Positions 23,201 through 34,113 of a DNA stretch of 64,000 bases are shown piece by piece (position 1 is the first letter of the stretch; each line of letters opens with the position of its first letter). The position numbers and the translations under genes were made by a program. Under the pieces are notes generated by a model. The model had not been told where the DNA came from. It did no database searches and worked only from the letters and a program-made list of their open reading frames with translations. Origin of the DNA: Mimachlamys varia (Eukaryota > Mollusca > Bivalvia > Pectinida > Pectinidae); assembly GCA_947623455.1 (NCBI GenBank), contig OX392528.1, forward strand, positions 62,001 through 126,000, written 5' to 3'.

Positions 23201-24131
23201 CCCCTCGATACAACACAGGAACAACTATCTGGTGAACAACTCGCCACTCCTCCTCTGGAGATGCATCTGGTGGTCGCCACTTCCTCATCAGAATACCATC
23301 TTCGATGTAAAAGCACTCTGGAACCTTTGCCGCCTCATCTGGAGGGAGAGCCTTCTTACTGAGCTGGATAATGTCTGGATCTCTGCGCTGCTCAGTAAGC
23401 AACTGCTCCTTGCTCAAGGCATCTTTGTTTTTATCAAATGGCAGAGGCTTACAGAGGGAACCATCCTTCTTGCTTCTGACCTGTACGGTGGTGTCAGACA
23501 TGTTGTCCACCGGTACATGGTTGTCGTACATTTGTGATAAAAATGTGTCACTAAGGTCAATGTCAGGAACACAACTAGTACTGTCAGGGGCAGACACTTG
23601 ACCTTCAGCATCTGTCTGCTGTTTCTTCGCCATAGCCCTGGTTACAGCACATGATGGGTATAAATCCTGGTCTTCATCAATGGTCTGATCAACTGGCATA
23701 ACTTTATCACAAACCACGGGATCAGCCACAACTTTGCCCCCAGCTAAATCATTGCCTAACAATAAGGAAACGCCCTGAACTGGAAGAGTAGGCCGCACAC
23801 CTACGATAACAGGTCCAGTGATTAAATCTGACTTCAAGTTAATACGATGGAGGGGAACATTAATGACGCCTAACTCCACACCCTGTAGCAAAACCGATCC
23901 ACAAACAGAAGTCTACTCAGACAGAGGCAACACACCTTCTAACAACAAAGTTTGAGCAGCACCAGTGTCTCGTAAAATCGTAACAGGCTGGAGTTCACTA
24001 GACTCATTAAGTGAAACAAATCCCTGAGACAAAAAGGGCTTATAATCCTCCGTAGAATCAAAAGAACTGGACTTGTGACCCTGTACATCAGGTTTTTTCA
24101 AAACTAGTCTTAACAAAGGGCTTCCTGTCAC
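22956..24131 (-). pseudogene. protease and integrase N-terminal region of the Gmr1-like element
   Basis: The frame contains ILRDTGAAQTLLLEGVLPL near 24000-23920, an aspartic protease active site (DTGA). LLGNDLAGGKVVADPVV (about 23760) is typical of retroelement proteases with a G-N-D flap region. A single in-frame TAG at 23913-23915 separates the two parts. A linker and the integrase zinc finger follow (HDTPLAGHLGI, then CRSCHVCQ). The frame is +1 relative to gag and overlaps its end by 44 bases. That could be a programmed +1 shift like that of Ty3 or a mutation. Confidence 0.8.
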
Positions 24132-25408
24132 TTTTCATAACGGCACAAGCATGGGGTTGTGGATTTTTATCGAACTCACGCTTCCTTTGAAGTTTAAAAC
24201 AATCACCTATAAGATGACCCCTTTTCTTACAATAAACACAAGTAGGAAGTGAGTTTGGACCGACTGAACTAGAATTTCGATTAAATTTTTGACCAGAAGT
24301 AGAACCTACATGAGAGGTTGACTGGGGAGTTGACTGAGCACTACTTTTGTTTTCAGTACTTTGATTTTTCACAAAACTACTACCACCTTGTTTTGTCAAA
24401 AAACTCTTCTTATGAGTAAGAGCATAAGAATCTGACATGACTGCTGCCTCATTCAAAGTGTTCACACCTCTATCATCTAAATGAGTTCTCAAATCTTGTG
24501 GTACACACTGCCTAAATTCTTCTAACAACAAAAGCTGTTTTAAATTGTCAAAATTTTTCTCAATCGTTTTGGATCTTAACCACTGATCAAACAAATCTTC
24601 TTTTTCTCTAGCAAATTCCACATAAGTCTGAGAGTCAATTTTTTTGTAATTTTTAAATTTCTGCCTGTAAGCCTCAGGAACTAATTCATATGCCTTTAAA
24701 ATAGCGGCCTTCACCTGGTCATAGTCAGAACTTTTATCAATGCTGAGTACTGAGTAAACTTCAGCAGCCTTACCAATGAGCACACTTTGTAACATTGTAA
24801 GCCAAACAGCACGAGGCCATTTCAAATTTTCAGCAACTTTCTCAAATTGTGGAAAATATCTATCAACAGATTTTTCCATGAATTTAGGTACAAGCCTAAT
24901 ATTTTTCGCGGCATCAAATTCTGTCCTTGTTTGACCAAGTGAAGTTTCTGAACCTTGAGCTACCAGTTTGATATTAGCTTCATATTCTAGCTTTAGTTTT
25001 TCTAATTGAAACTGTCTCTTTCTCTTTCCTGCATTTCTCTTTTTTCCTTTTCTTTCCTTTCCTGAATTTCTCTTTCTTCCTTTTACTTTCCTTTCCTGAA
25101 TTTCTCTTTCTTCCCTTTCTTTCCTTTCCTGAATTTCTCTTTCTTCCTTTCTTTCCTGAATTTCTAACTTTCTTAGTTCCAGCTGATAGCCAAAAAACCC
25201 AGCCTCTTCTGAGGGAAACTGATAAGGCTCTAAAATTTTCTTATCAACTAAATGTTTTGCTACAATGGTTTTAATTTCAAGCTTTCTCATAGACGTTTTT
25301 ACTGACAGCCTAAATTTTTGTCCTAATTCAATCAACTCTGATTTTTTTCAAAGATTCAAACTTTTCCTGGGCAGGCGATTGTAAAAATTCTTCTACAATA
25401 GATGTCAT
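24088..25408 (-). pseudogene. gag: gag of the Gmr1-like element, frameshifted near its start
   Basis: A likely ATG at 25408 starts MTSIVEEFLQSPAQEKFESL. One extra A in the A-run near 25345 breaks the frame, and the main frame (415 codons) then runs from 25335 to 24088. It contains a highly charged Glu/Lys/Arg repeat (EREIQERKEREE type, about residues 60-115), where the frame may also have slipped and returned. A capsid-like helical region follows (AVWLTMLQSVLIGKAAEVYS and LFDQWLRS). The protein ends with a CCHC zinc knuckle CVYCKKRGHLIGDC at residues 366-379 (C-X2-C-X4-H-X4-C). It would bind element RNA and form the particle shell. Confidence 0.85.
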
Positions 25409-25493
25409 GATGAATTTTGCTGGCTTTACTTTCAAGAATAAAAGTAAATATGCTGATTAATTTAATCTTTACAAAATTAATGCAATTAGATCG

Positions 25494-25511
25494 ATCCCGG
25501 ACGAGCCCCCA
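25494..25511 (-). other. primer-binding site, tRNA-Pro type
   Basis: On the minus strand, six bases after the 5' LTR, stands TGGGGGCTCGTCCGGGAT. It would pair with the 3' end of tRNA-Pro and is the same 18-base site known from tRNA-Pro-primed retroviruses. It confirms that the right-hand LTR is the 5' LTR. Confidence 0.85.
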
Positions 25512-25517
25512 AATTTC

Positions 25518-26128
25518 TGTTACGGTCAGAAATAAACCGTGGTAAAGCCAACAAAATAAACAAAGAATCCTGTCTAAAATTTAACAATTTATTTTAACAA
25601 TGACAAAATGACATTTACAGGTAAATACAATAATATCCTAATTAATATAACAATAAATTGTACTCACAATGTTCCTTGTGTAATAAGAATTATAATGTCC
25701 AATGAATCCTTTTTACACTGTTCACAGTATCCAGGTCCAAGAATAAGAGATGAATTAATCCGTTAATCCAAGGTGAAATGATGGAATAAATCTGTGTCCG
25801 ATTAATGAATGCAAGTGTACGTATTATAATCCCCAGTGTTTGGTAGTGCTGACCCACCAAAGCAGAGCTGAGCTTATATATACTTCTAAGTTTCTAGTTT
25901 ATTCTAGACTATTCCAAGTCTAGAACATACATGTCCACACACAGAGAGCATTCAAATTAATTCTACATATCAATAAGTAAACACGTTCGGTTTCTAGAAT
26001 ATTCTCAACATTGTTTACACTACACAAGTTATGCAATATAGTAAACATGTTTACATGACAAACCGCACAACATAGTCAACCATATTATCAACATGTTTAC
26101 ATCACACTAAATATGCTGTATAGTAACA
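25518..26128 (-). repeat. 5' LTR of the Gmr1-like element
   Basis: 611 bp, with ends TGTTAC and GTAACA as a 6-bp inverted repeat. It contains TATATATAC near 25878 and AT-rich stretches. Nearly identical to 19761-20371. Confidence 0.92.
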
Positions 26129-26371
26129 ACTGTTAAGTTGATACATATCACTTCCGGTGTATGATTTCCGGCATGTTGCAGCATTTATTTTGCAGAAACG
26201 TATGACTATCTGAAGTTTTAGTGATCAGGTATAGCGATTTTGTGAGTCATGTAAGTGCTGACTGGTAGTGATACTGTATTGACCTAAACATGCTTGTATC
26301 TCAACTTTTCTTTCCCCCTTTCTTCGCTTTCTCTATCCTGGGAGGTTACTGCGCAGTTCTTCTATCAGTCA

Positions 26372-29300
26372 ATGAGTAATATTTGTGTACTTTCGGTGAA
26401 CTGTCAGGGCCTTGGTGACAGATTCAAGAGGAAAGACGACTTTTCTTACTTGAGAGACAAAAAAAAATAGCATATCTATTGTTTGCAGTACACCCATTTT
26501 ACTTTCGAGCAAGAGAACATGATTAGAATGTTTGGGGTTACGATAGTTTTTTTAGTTCATCTCATCTAATTCACGTGGTGTCGCTATTTTTTTAAACAAT
26601 AATTTTGAAAGAAAAGTTCACAAAGAAAAGAGGGATTTAAATGGAAATTTTCTTGCTATTGACATTGACATTGAAGGCTCCAGAACAACACTTATTTCTA
26701 TTTATGGACCAAATCAAGACAATCCAAGCTTTTATAATACAATCTCGGAAACAGTGGAAAACTTCGGAAATGATAATGTAATAGTTTGTGGTGACTTTAA
26801 CTTGGTGCTGAACCCAGAGGTTGACTATGACAATTCGTATAGGAATATTAACAATGCTGCAGCCAGGGATAAGATTTTAGAAATAAAAGATGTTCACAAC
26901 CTTATTGATATTTACCGGGAACTCCACCCAGATAGTAGGCGATATACTTGGCGTAGAAATAATCCTGTAAAACAGGCCAGACTAGATTTCTTTCTTGTGT
27001 CAGAAATTATGTTACCCAGTATTAATAAGGCAGTTATTGAACCTAGCTACCGTTCGGACCATTCAGCCATTGTTATAACTTTGAAATTAAATGAATTTAA
27101 AAGAGGGAGGGGCTTTTGGAAACTGAATAACTCTTTGTTACTTGAACCTGAGTATTTAAATAAGGTGAAAAATTGTATTGATAATATAAAGCTTCAATAT
27201 TCTTTGCCGGTGTATGATCTCAATTATATTGACAATATTCCTAATAGTGATATTCAGTTTTTAATCAATGATCAATTGTTCTTAGAGACCTTGTTAAAGC
27301 AAATTAGAGGCATTTCAATATCATACGCTTCATACAAGAAATAACAACAGAACGTCAAGGAAGGAGATCTAAAAAAATGTATAGAAACTCTAGAAGCGAA
27401 TACAAACCCAGATCAGGAAGAGTTAGAAGCCAGGAAAAAGGAATTAAAATCATTACGCTTAAGAAAGATAAAAGGTAGTATGATTAGATAAAGAGCAAAA
27501 TGGATTGAGGAGGGGGAGAAACCTACTTCATATTTTTTCAATCTCGAAAACAGAAATTGTATTTCAAAAATTATTCTATGAAGACTTATATAAATTTAGA
27601 GAAGTTAATTCTATTAATCTTGATAATTACCTTCATGGTTGTGGTGTTCCGAAGCTTAATAACAACGAGTCTGACAGTTTGGAAGGAATAATAACACTGG
27701 GTGAAGCAGGAAGGATTTTAAAAGATATGAAAAACAATAAGAGTCCAGGTTCGGATGATTTCACATCATAATTTTTTAAAACGTTTTTGTTGTGCGGTCT
27801 ATTAATCATAGCTTCTCTGTAGACCAGCTTTCTACAACTCAACGTCATGGTATAATAACATGTATTCCAAAGGGAGACAAGCCACGCCATTTCGTTAGAA
27901 ATTGGAGACCCATAACTCTTTTAAACATTGTATATAAAATAGTTTCTGGTGTTATTTCTCATAGGATAAAAACAGTTCTTGGAAAACTTATAAATGAAGA
28001 TCAGACAGGCTTTTTATCAGGGAGATATATTGGGGAAAATATTCGTTCATTGTATGACGTAATGTGCTCTGTGAAGATCTAAACATTCCAGGTATGCTAC
28101 TTATGACAGATTTAATATTAATACCAGTAAAACACAGGTCATATGGATAGAGAGCGAAAAATGTAGTGAGGAAACTTTCCTTCCTGAATTAAATCTACTG
28201 TGGGGTAGGGATACGTTTACATTTTTGGGAATTGATTTTTCAATCAACTTAAGTGAGATTCCCAGAATGAATTTTGATAAGAAGCTTGTTAAATTAAAAG
28301 CACTTATTAATATGTGGAAAAGGCGTAATTTAACTCCAATAGGTAGAATTAATATAATAAAATCTGTATTATTTCCCAATTTTATTATCTATTTATCACT
28401 TTACCAAACCAATCAGAAAGATTTATTTCGAAATTAAGTTCGGTCCTTTTTGACTTCCTTTGGGATGGTAAGCTTCATATGATTAAGAAAGATGTAGTTA
28501 TTCAATATTTCATAGATGGTGGATTGAAAATGATTGATGTTGGAGCCTTTATAGATTCCCTCAAACTAGGGTGGGTAAGAAGAATTCTCTTTTCATCTAG
28601 TAAATGGAAATTGCTTTTGAATTTGACTGTAGATGTAAAAAAATTATCTAACTGTGGAAAAGAATATATTCGCTTATGTATATCAAACTGTAACAACAAT
28701 TTCTGGAAATATGTTTTTAAAGGTTTGGATAGACTAAATAACTCTAGTCCTATGAGGCAAAGTGCTTATAAGAGTGATTCTATTTTAAAAACTCCTCTGT
28801 GGTACAATAAAGATATACAAGTAGGAAATAATTTTGTCTTCTATCCATCTTGGTTCAATTCAGGGGTATATACATTAAATGACCTTGTTAAGAATTCTGA
28901 TAATTTGACATTTTATTCATTTAACGAGTTTATTCATATTTTTTCAAACCAATACAAACTTTCTTCAGTACCTAGGACTGGTCACAGCGGCCAAACGCCT
29001 TTTAAGGAAGTATGACTTTCAGTTAGATAGGCTATCCCAGCCTTCCATACCACTACTCCTGGAAATATTTTTTAAAAGCAATAGAGGCTCTAAAGACTTC
29101 TATAACTGTATTATTACTCTAGTGTCAAGAAATGGGGAGAGGAATTCAATTTTGATAAGGATAAATGGGCAAAAATATTTAAAATCCCATTAACTGTCAC
29201 TAACAATTCAAAGCTCCAGTGGTTTCAAGTAGGGATTTTACACTTTATCTTAGTAACAAACACATTTCTTTTCAAAATAAATCTTAATCCTAGTCCAGCA

Positions 29301-29661
29301 TGTACTCTTTGTAATAGGAAAAGAGAAACAATTGTCCGTTGTTTATGGGAATGTAGGGAGGTACACACACTGTTGGAGAGATTTGAAAATCTTCTTGATA
29401 TTCTGTTAATCCCCTTTTTGATAAATAAAGAAGCTCTTCTTTTTGGCTAGCTCGGTTGATAATGAAATTCTAATTGTCATTAAGCATTATATTTATAAGA
29501 CTAGATGTCTCCACCAATCTCTAAGTCTCAATGCCCTAATAAATATAATTAAAGATCATTTCTTTATCCAAAAATATGTCATTACTAATAAGAATATTGA
29601 TATGAGAAGAAAAGAGAAAAGAAGCAATTGGAAAAAGTGGATGCCTATTTTAGATATGTAG
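26372..29661 (+). pseudogene. L1-like LINE ORF2 (endonuclease and RT), internally deleted
   Basis: It starts MSNICVLSVNCQGLGDRFKR, the first strand of an APE-type endonuclease. A frameshift occurs at the A-run near 26460. The catalytic endonuclease motifs NVIVCGDFNLVLNP (about 26775), RRYTWRR and YRSDHSAIVI (about 27050) are present. RT motifs then appear in pieces: NKSPGSDDFTS (about 27750), PKGDKPRHFVRNWRPITLLN (about 27870-27930) and EDQTGFLSGRYIGENIRS. The central palm with the YADD-type motif is gone, because sequence jumps from MLLMTD (about 28105) to NTSKTQVIWIE (about 28120). The C-terminal part (28225-29015) and a CTLCNRKRETIVRCLWEC Cys/His segment (about 29300) follow, with several further stops. 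Confidence 0.85.
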
Positions 29662-29855
29662 TAAGAAATAAAATTAGCCTTTAGATGCAATGTATTTGCA
29701 TCCCTTGCCCTGGCATCACCACATCTTCTATTTTAATTAGGATTCATTTTTCTTCCTCTAAGTTACTTCTTTATATGGTAACATTTACTTTGTACAGCAT
29801 AAAACTAATGTCATAACCTCCCAAGTCTCTCCCCTCTTTCTCTCCATCCCCCCCC

Positions 29856-29886
<31 letters not shown>

Positions 29887-30671
29887 ACACCTCTCTGTCT
29901 CTCTTGAAAGATTCTACTATTCAACTGTATTGTTCTATACTAGTTATGTCCATGTATCTTTGTATGTCAGTGAGATTAGCAAAATTTCTTTGAGTTTTTT
30001 TTTTGTATAAAGAAGTACAATTTTGAATTTTTAGAGAGATTTTAAGGAAAAATATGGATAAAAATCCCTAAATCTCACCCCAAAGTGATCCCTGTGCGTG
30101 TGTAAGGTTGTATGGCTGAGGGTGTATAAGTACATATATATGTACATATTAGTGACTAGTTAAATGTAGTTCAAAACATGGTAATAAGTATAATATGTAT
30201 AGATCAAAATTGAAGTTGATGATGTTGCTATTAATGATTTTGATGAGGTTGACATATTTTGAGAATGATGTTTATGATGATGTGTATGTCATATCTTGTT
30301 GATGAGGACGAGAGTGATTGTAGTGTAGTGATGAAGATGATGATGATGATGATGATGATATTTAGTATTGATGATGGTGACACATACAATTTACTGAGAA
30401 TGATGAAGATAACATGTCGAGTGATGAAGATGATTATATATGCTTGTACAGTGTTGATGATAATGATATATTCTAAAAATGGTGAGGATGATGATTATGA
30501 AGATGTTTACATGACATTGTATGTCATATCTTAGTGATGAAGATGGGGTATAGTGATGATGTTGAGGATGAGGATGATTATTTATACACTATTATACTGT
30601 TGATGGAGTCAAGTGATGATGATGATGATGATGATGATGACTCATGTTTATGTCGTAGTGTGATGACGAGT

Positions 30672-30707
<36 letters not shown>

Positions 30708-30894
30708 CTCATGTTGATGTCGTAGTGTGTGATGATGAGGTGATAATGATGATGTTGATGACCATGTTTGAAGTGTGAAAGAGATTACTGTCACATGTGT
30801 ACAAGAAAGAAGTAAGGTTGTGAGAGTGTGTATGTGTTGTTTATGTCCTGTGTTGTATTTGTGAAAAATCTGAAAAAATAACAGTTATATAAAA
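29662..30894 (+). other. 3' UTR of the L1-like LINE with poly-C, CA and GAT tracts
   Basis: Noncoding. It holds 25 consecutive C at 29848-29872 followed by (CA)n to 29890. A GAT/ATG-rich microsatellite field follows at about 30205-30770, with perfect (GAT)n runs near 30336 and 30620-30705. The 91-codon frame at 30259-30534 only translates this repeat. The A-rich end at 30875-30894 abuts the 14-bp target duplication. Confidence 0.65.
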
Positions 30895-32762
30895 AAGAAC
30901 CAATCTGGATTCCTCCCCACAGATTCCACAGTTAACCAGTTATTATCATTATATGATACAATTCTGAAGCAGCTTGATAGAAGAAAAGAAGCTAGAATTG
31001 TGTTTTGCGATATTTGCAAAGCGTTTGATAGGGTCTGGCATGATGGTCTTGTTTACAAATTAAAAAAGTATGGTATTGGAGAACATTTTCTTAACTGGCT
31101 TTCTAATTATTTAATTGATAGACAGGAAAGAGTAGTTATTGATGGGTATAAGTCTTCTTGACGCATTCTCAAAGCCGGTGTCCCACAGGGCTCGGTCCTC
31201 GGGCCATATTTATTTCTCCTATACACTAAGGATCTAGAAAATGCAATTGAGTCGAATGTAAATTGTTTTGCTGATAATACCTCACTATTTGTTCTTATAG
31301 AAATATATATATATATACTGCTGCTGTAATTTTGGACAGTGATCTCCATAGAATATCTATTTGGGCTCATAGATGGGGTATAATACTTAATCCCAATAAA
31401 ACAGAAGCTCTTCTTATGTCACACAAGTTAAACACAGACGGAATGCATCCTGATCTCATATTTCTTAACAATCCTGTGTTAAATGTAAAGAAACAGAAAC
31501 ATTTAGGTATTTTCTTTAACAGCCATGGTTTATGGTCTGACCATATTAACTTCATATATAACAATGCATGTAAGAAAATGAATATATTTAGATCACTTAA
31601 GTACAGACTTGATAGAAAATCTATTAAAATTATATAGAAGTCATATATTCGGCATAGTCTTGAGTATGCTAGTGTTGTATGGAATAATTGTAACCAATCT
31701 GAAACAGATCTTACATCTATACAACTAGATGCTGCAAGAATAGTTACAGGTCTAAGAAGAGGAACTATTCATAGAAAAGATTATAAAGAAATTGGTTGAG
31801 ATACTCTTAAGCAGCACAGAGAAAATCAACAGCATATAGTGTTTTTTTTTAATTATGAATCATATTTCTCCAAATTATTTGTTTGAAATTATTGAACCTC
31901 ACATCATCAGCAATGAAGCTAGAAACTACCATATCAGACATCAACGTATTTTTGAACCACCTATCTGTAGATCTAATACATATTTCGATAGTTTTTTCCT
32001 AGCATAATGTCTTGGTGGAACAGACCTGAATGTAACTATTTTAGCTTAAAATCTATAAGTGAACTGAAAAAAACAACTTGCCCATCACGCCACACCCCGA
32101 AATGCTGATGATATTTGTATTAAGGAAGATATTTATACTATTTGTACTAATTGTTTTAAATATGATGGGGCTAGATCCTCTAACATAATACCATGTCAAC
32201 TACGGAATTAAGCAAGTCAATTGAATTCTGATCTTTTTAGTGACCATCTTACTGATAGCCCAAAGGCAATCTATGATAATGTTGATGTCTCATCTTCAGC
32301 TTAACATACATTTAACTTCCACCTTAATATGGACTTAAACATTTTTGAACATTTATCATCAGATATCAATATCCTGACTAGAGGATGTATTCACCTGGAT
32401 GATCAAATTAACTCTGCTATCTGTGTCTGTGTTCAGAGATACATAGAATCAACTAATAGATTTTGAATCATGCATGCACGCATGTGTTTATATGTGTCAT
32501 ACTGGTGTGTATGCATGCATGTATGTATGTATGTGTGCTGGTGCGACGTTTGCATGCATGTGCGTGTATCCATGCATGTGTGTATGCATGTGGCTATGCA
32601 TATATATGTGTGTATATGTGGGTATGTGTGCATGCACGACCTGTGCACGCATGTATATGTGCGTGTGTGTATGCATGTATGTGTGTATGCGCATATGTGT
32701 GGTACATGTAGGAATATTTACTTATACGTATATATGTGTTTATGCGTATGCATGTACATGTA
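30895..32762 (+). pseudogene. family-A LINE ORF2, central and C-terminal RT
   Basis: It continues the outer LINE from KNQSGFLPTDSTVNQLL through FCDICKAFDRVWHDGL, with the first catalytic Asp region. GVPQGSVLGPYLFLLYT is followed by CFADNTSLF, in which the second Asp of the FADD motif is changed to Asn. Breaks: TGA at 31159-31161, a frameshift in a (TA)n expansion at about 31302-31317, TAG at 31635, a TGA near 31798, and more in the tail. The C-terminal region contains SDHLTDSP, matching the first family-A copy. Bases about 32470-32760 are a TGTATGCATG-rich tract in the 3' UTR. Frames there are repeat artefacts. Confidence 0.82.
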
Positions 32763-32955
32763 CGAGGGGTGTTCCATAAATAATGTCATCTGTGCTTTAT
32801 TTCGCGGAAATCGTGCAATTTATGCATAAAACCACCTCGTGTCGATTGAGTGATCCCTGGCTCGTGACACAGGTAAATATATCGTCCACACGTTCACTGG
32901 CCTCGGTACAGTGTACATCGTTTCATAACCTATTCGTTAGACTAGACACAAAATC

Positions 32956-34113
32956 ACAGGAAAACGAGGTGGAAATGTTCTTGAAATTAGGGCCTATATA
33001 AAAGGTAGGTCATTACTCGGCATAAAGGCTTAAGATATTCACCGCGAGGTGTGTGACATTTATGGGGAGGGCCAAATGTCTCACAGGACTGTTTGTAGGT
33101 GGGTATGTAAATTTAGTGCTTTGCAGCAGCAATTGAAAGATGCTGCTCACCCAGGTCGTCCTGCAACAACTACGACCAAAGGTAACATAGAAAAAATCCG
33201 AAATATCCTCCAAACTGATGCTCGATTCACCGTAAGACAATTGGCTCGAATGACAAACTTGTCGTTAGCAAGAGTTCATGCAATTTTGAAGAAACACCTA
33301 AAAGTTAGAAAGATAAATGCAAGATGGATACCCCATTTGTTAACGGATGAGCAAAAGACGCGTGTAACAATGGCAAAAACACTTCTCAAAATGTACCCAA
33401 AATATAGTAAAAAGGCTTTTGATAATATAGTCACTGGTGATGAGATCTGGGTGTATTATTTTGAACCAAAGCGGAAGGTTGCCAATTGAATATGGGCCAC
33501 TAAAAATGCCAGACGCCCAAGTATTGGCAAACGAATACGAACGGTAAAGAAGGTTTTGTATGCTATTATTTTCACTAATAAGGGTCCAGCTATTCAAATC
33601 CCGGTATCACAAGGCAGAACGGTCACAGGCAAGTTCTATAAAAACGTTGTTCTGAGAAAGTTGAAGAACTACTACAAAAGTCGCCGCCCCAAAACAGGAC
33701 TTAAGTATGTCCGACTTTTGCATGATAATGCACTCGCTCACAAGGCACGTATTGTGACTGACTTTTTGGAGTCAAAGAAGGTTACCGTCCTTCCGCACTC
33801 TCCGTATTCGCCAGACTTGGCCCCATGCGACTATTTTCTCTTTCCAAAACTTAAATATCATTTATTTGGAAGGAGATACAATTCGAAAAATGCACTTGGA
33901 TCTGCTGTTTATCAGTGTCTGATGGGTGTACCCATTGAAGAGTGTGAAAAATGCTTCCACAAATGGATTGACAGGCTAAAAAGGTGTGTTCTGCCCCTGG
34001 TTTAATCGATTTTGAGTTTGGATTATGAATTTGTTGACGCTTCGGTATTCTCTTATTTTATTTTATATCTGGCTGGCGGAGAGTATTTTGAATTGCAGAG
34101 CAAATTAAAATGA
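32956..34113 (+). pseudogene. mariner transposase, broken at several sites
   Basis: N-terminal helix-turn-helix domains (VCDIYGEGQMSHRTVCRW and TVRQLARMTNLSLARVHAIL) are followed by WIPHLLTDEQK (the WVPHEL-like motif). The catalytic triad consists of VTGDEIW, LLHDNALAH and SPDLAPCDYFLF, with 34 residues between the second and third Asp. Lesions: no clear ATG, a 1-base loss near 32988, TAA at 33031, TGA at 33487-33489, and an early stop at 34003 caused by a 74-bp insertion. The proper C-terminus (GGEYFELQSKLK and the stop at 34111) lies beyond the insertion and returns to frame when the insertion is left out. All three catalytic Asp are still present, but the gene cannot be translated whole. 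Confidence 0.9.
33994..34067 (+). mobile_element. 74-bp retroelement 3' end inserted in the mariner
   Basis: CCCCTGGTTTAATCGATTTT through TTGACGCTTCGGTATTCTC matches the 3' end of the RT element at 57.8 kb and the copy at 51.82-51.87 kb. It is flanked by TCTG on both sides (33990-33993 and 34068-34071). It interrupts the mariner transposase exactly, and the coding sequence is continuous on either side. Confidence 0.8.

Larger units (their letters stand above)
19761..26128 (-). mobile_element. young LTR retrotransposon with Gmr1-like gene order
   Basis: Two LTRs of 611 bp (19761-20371 and 25518-26128) differ at only about five positions by eye, so the insertion is recent. Read on the minus strand the order is 5' LTR, primer-binding site, gag, protease, integrase, reverse transcriptase, RNase H, polypurine tract, 3' LTR. 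The RT and RNase H are clearly of Ty3/gypsy type, yet integrase precedes them as in Ty1/copia. This order defines Gmr1-like elements (first described from Atlantic cod and then from other deuterostomes). Flanks read GCTG on the left and ACTG on the right, possibly a 4-bp target duplication with one change. gag, protease and integrase are broken; RT-RNase H is intact. Confidence 0.9.
18824..30894 (+). mobile_element. 5'-truncated L1-like LINE, itself split by an LTR element
   Basis: The element starts inside ORF1 at the 14-bp target duplication. ORF1 is at 18827-19341, followed by the LTR element at 19761-26128, then ORF2 at 26372-29661. The 3' UTR of about 1.2 kb contains a poly-C run and GAT repeats and ends in an A-rich tail at 30894. 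ORF1 and ORF2 lie on the same strand, and together with the flanking duplication they define one insertion. RT core motifs are deleted, so it is inactive. Confidence 0.8.

Noticed and set aside
21721..23601. Plus-strand frames inside the LTR element
   Set aside because: Antisense shadows of integrase, protease and RT coding sequence.
30259..30534. 91-codon Met/Asp-rich frame
   Set aside because: GAT/ATG microsatellite in a LINE 3' UTR.
32433..32829. Frames rich in Met, Cys, His and Val around 32.5-32.8 kb
   Set aside because: Translations of a TGTATGCATG-rich microsatellite in the LINE 3' UTR.
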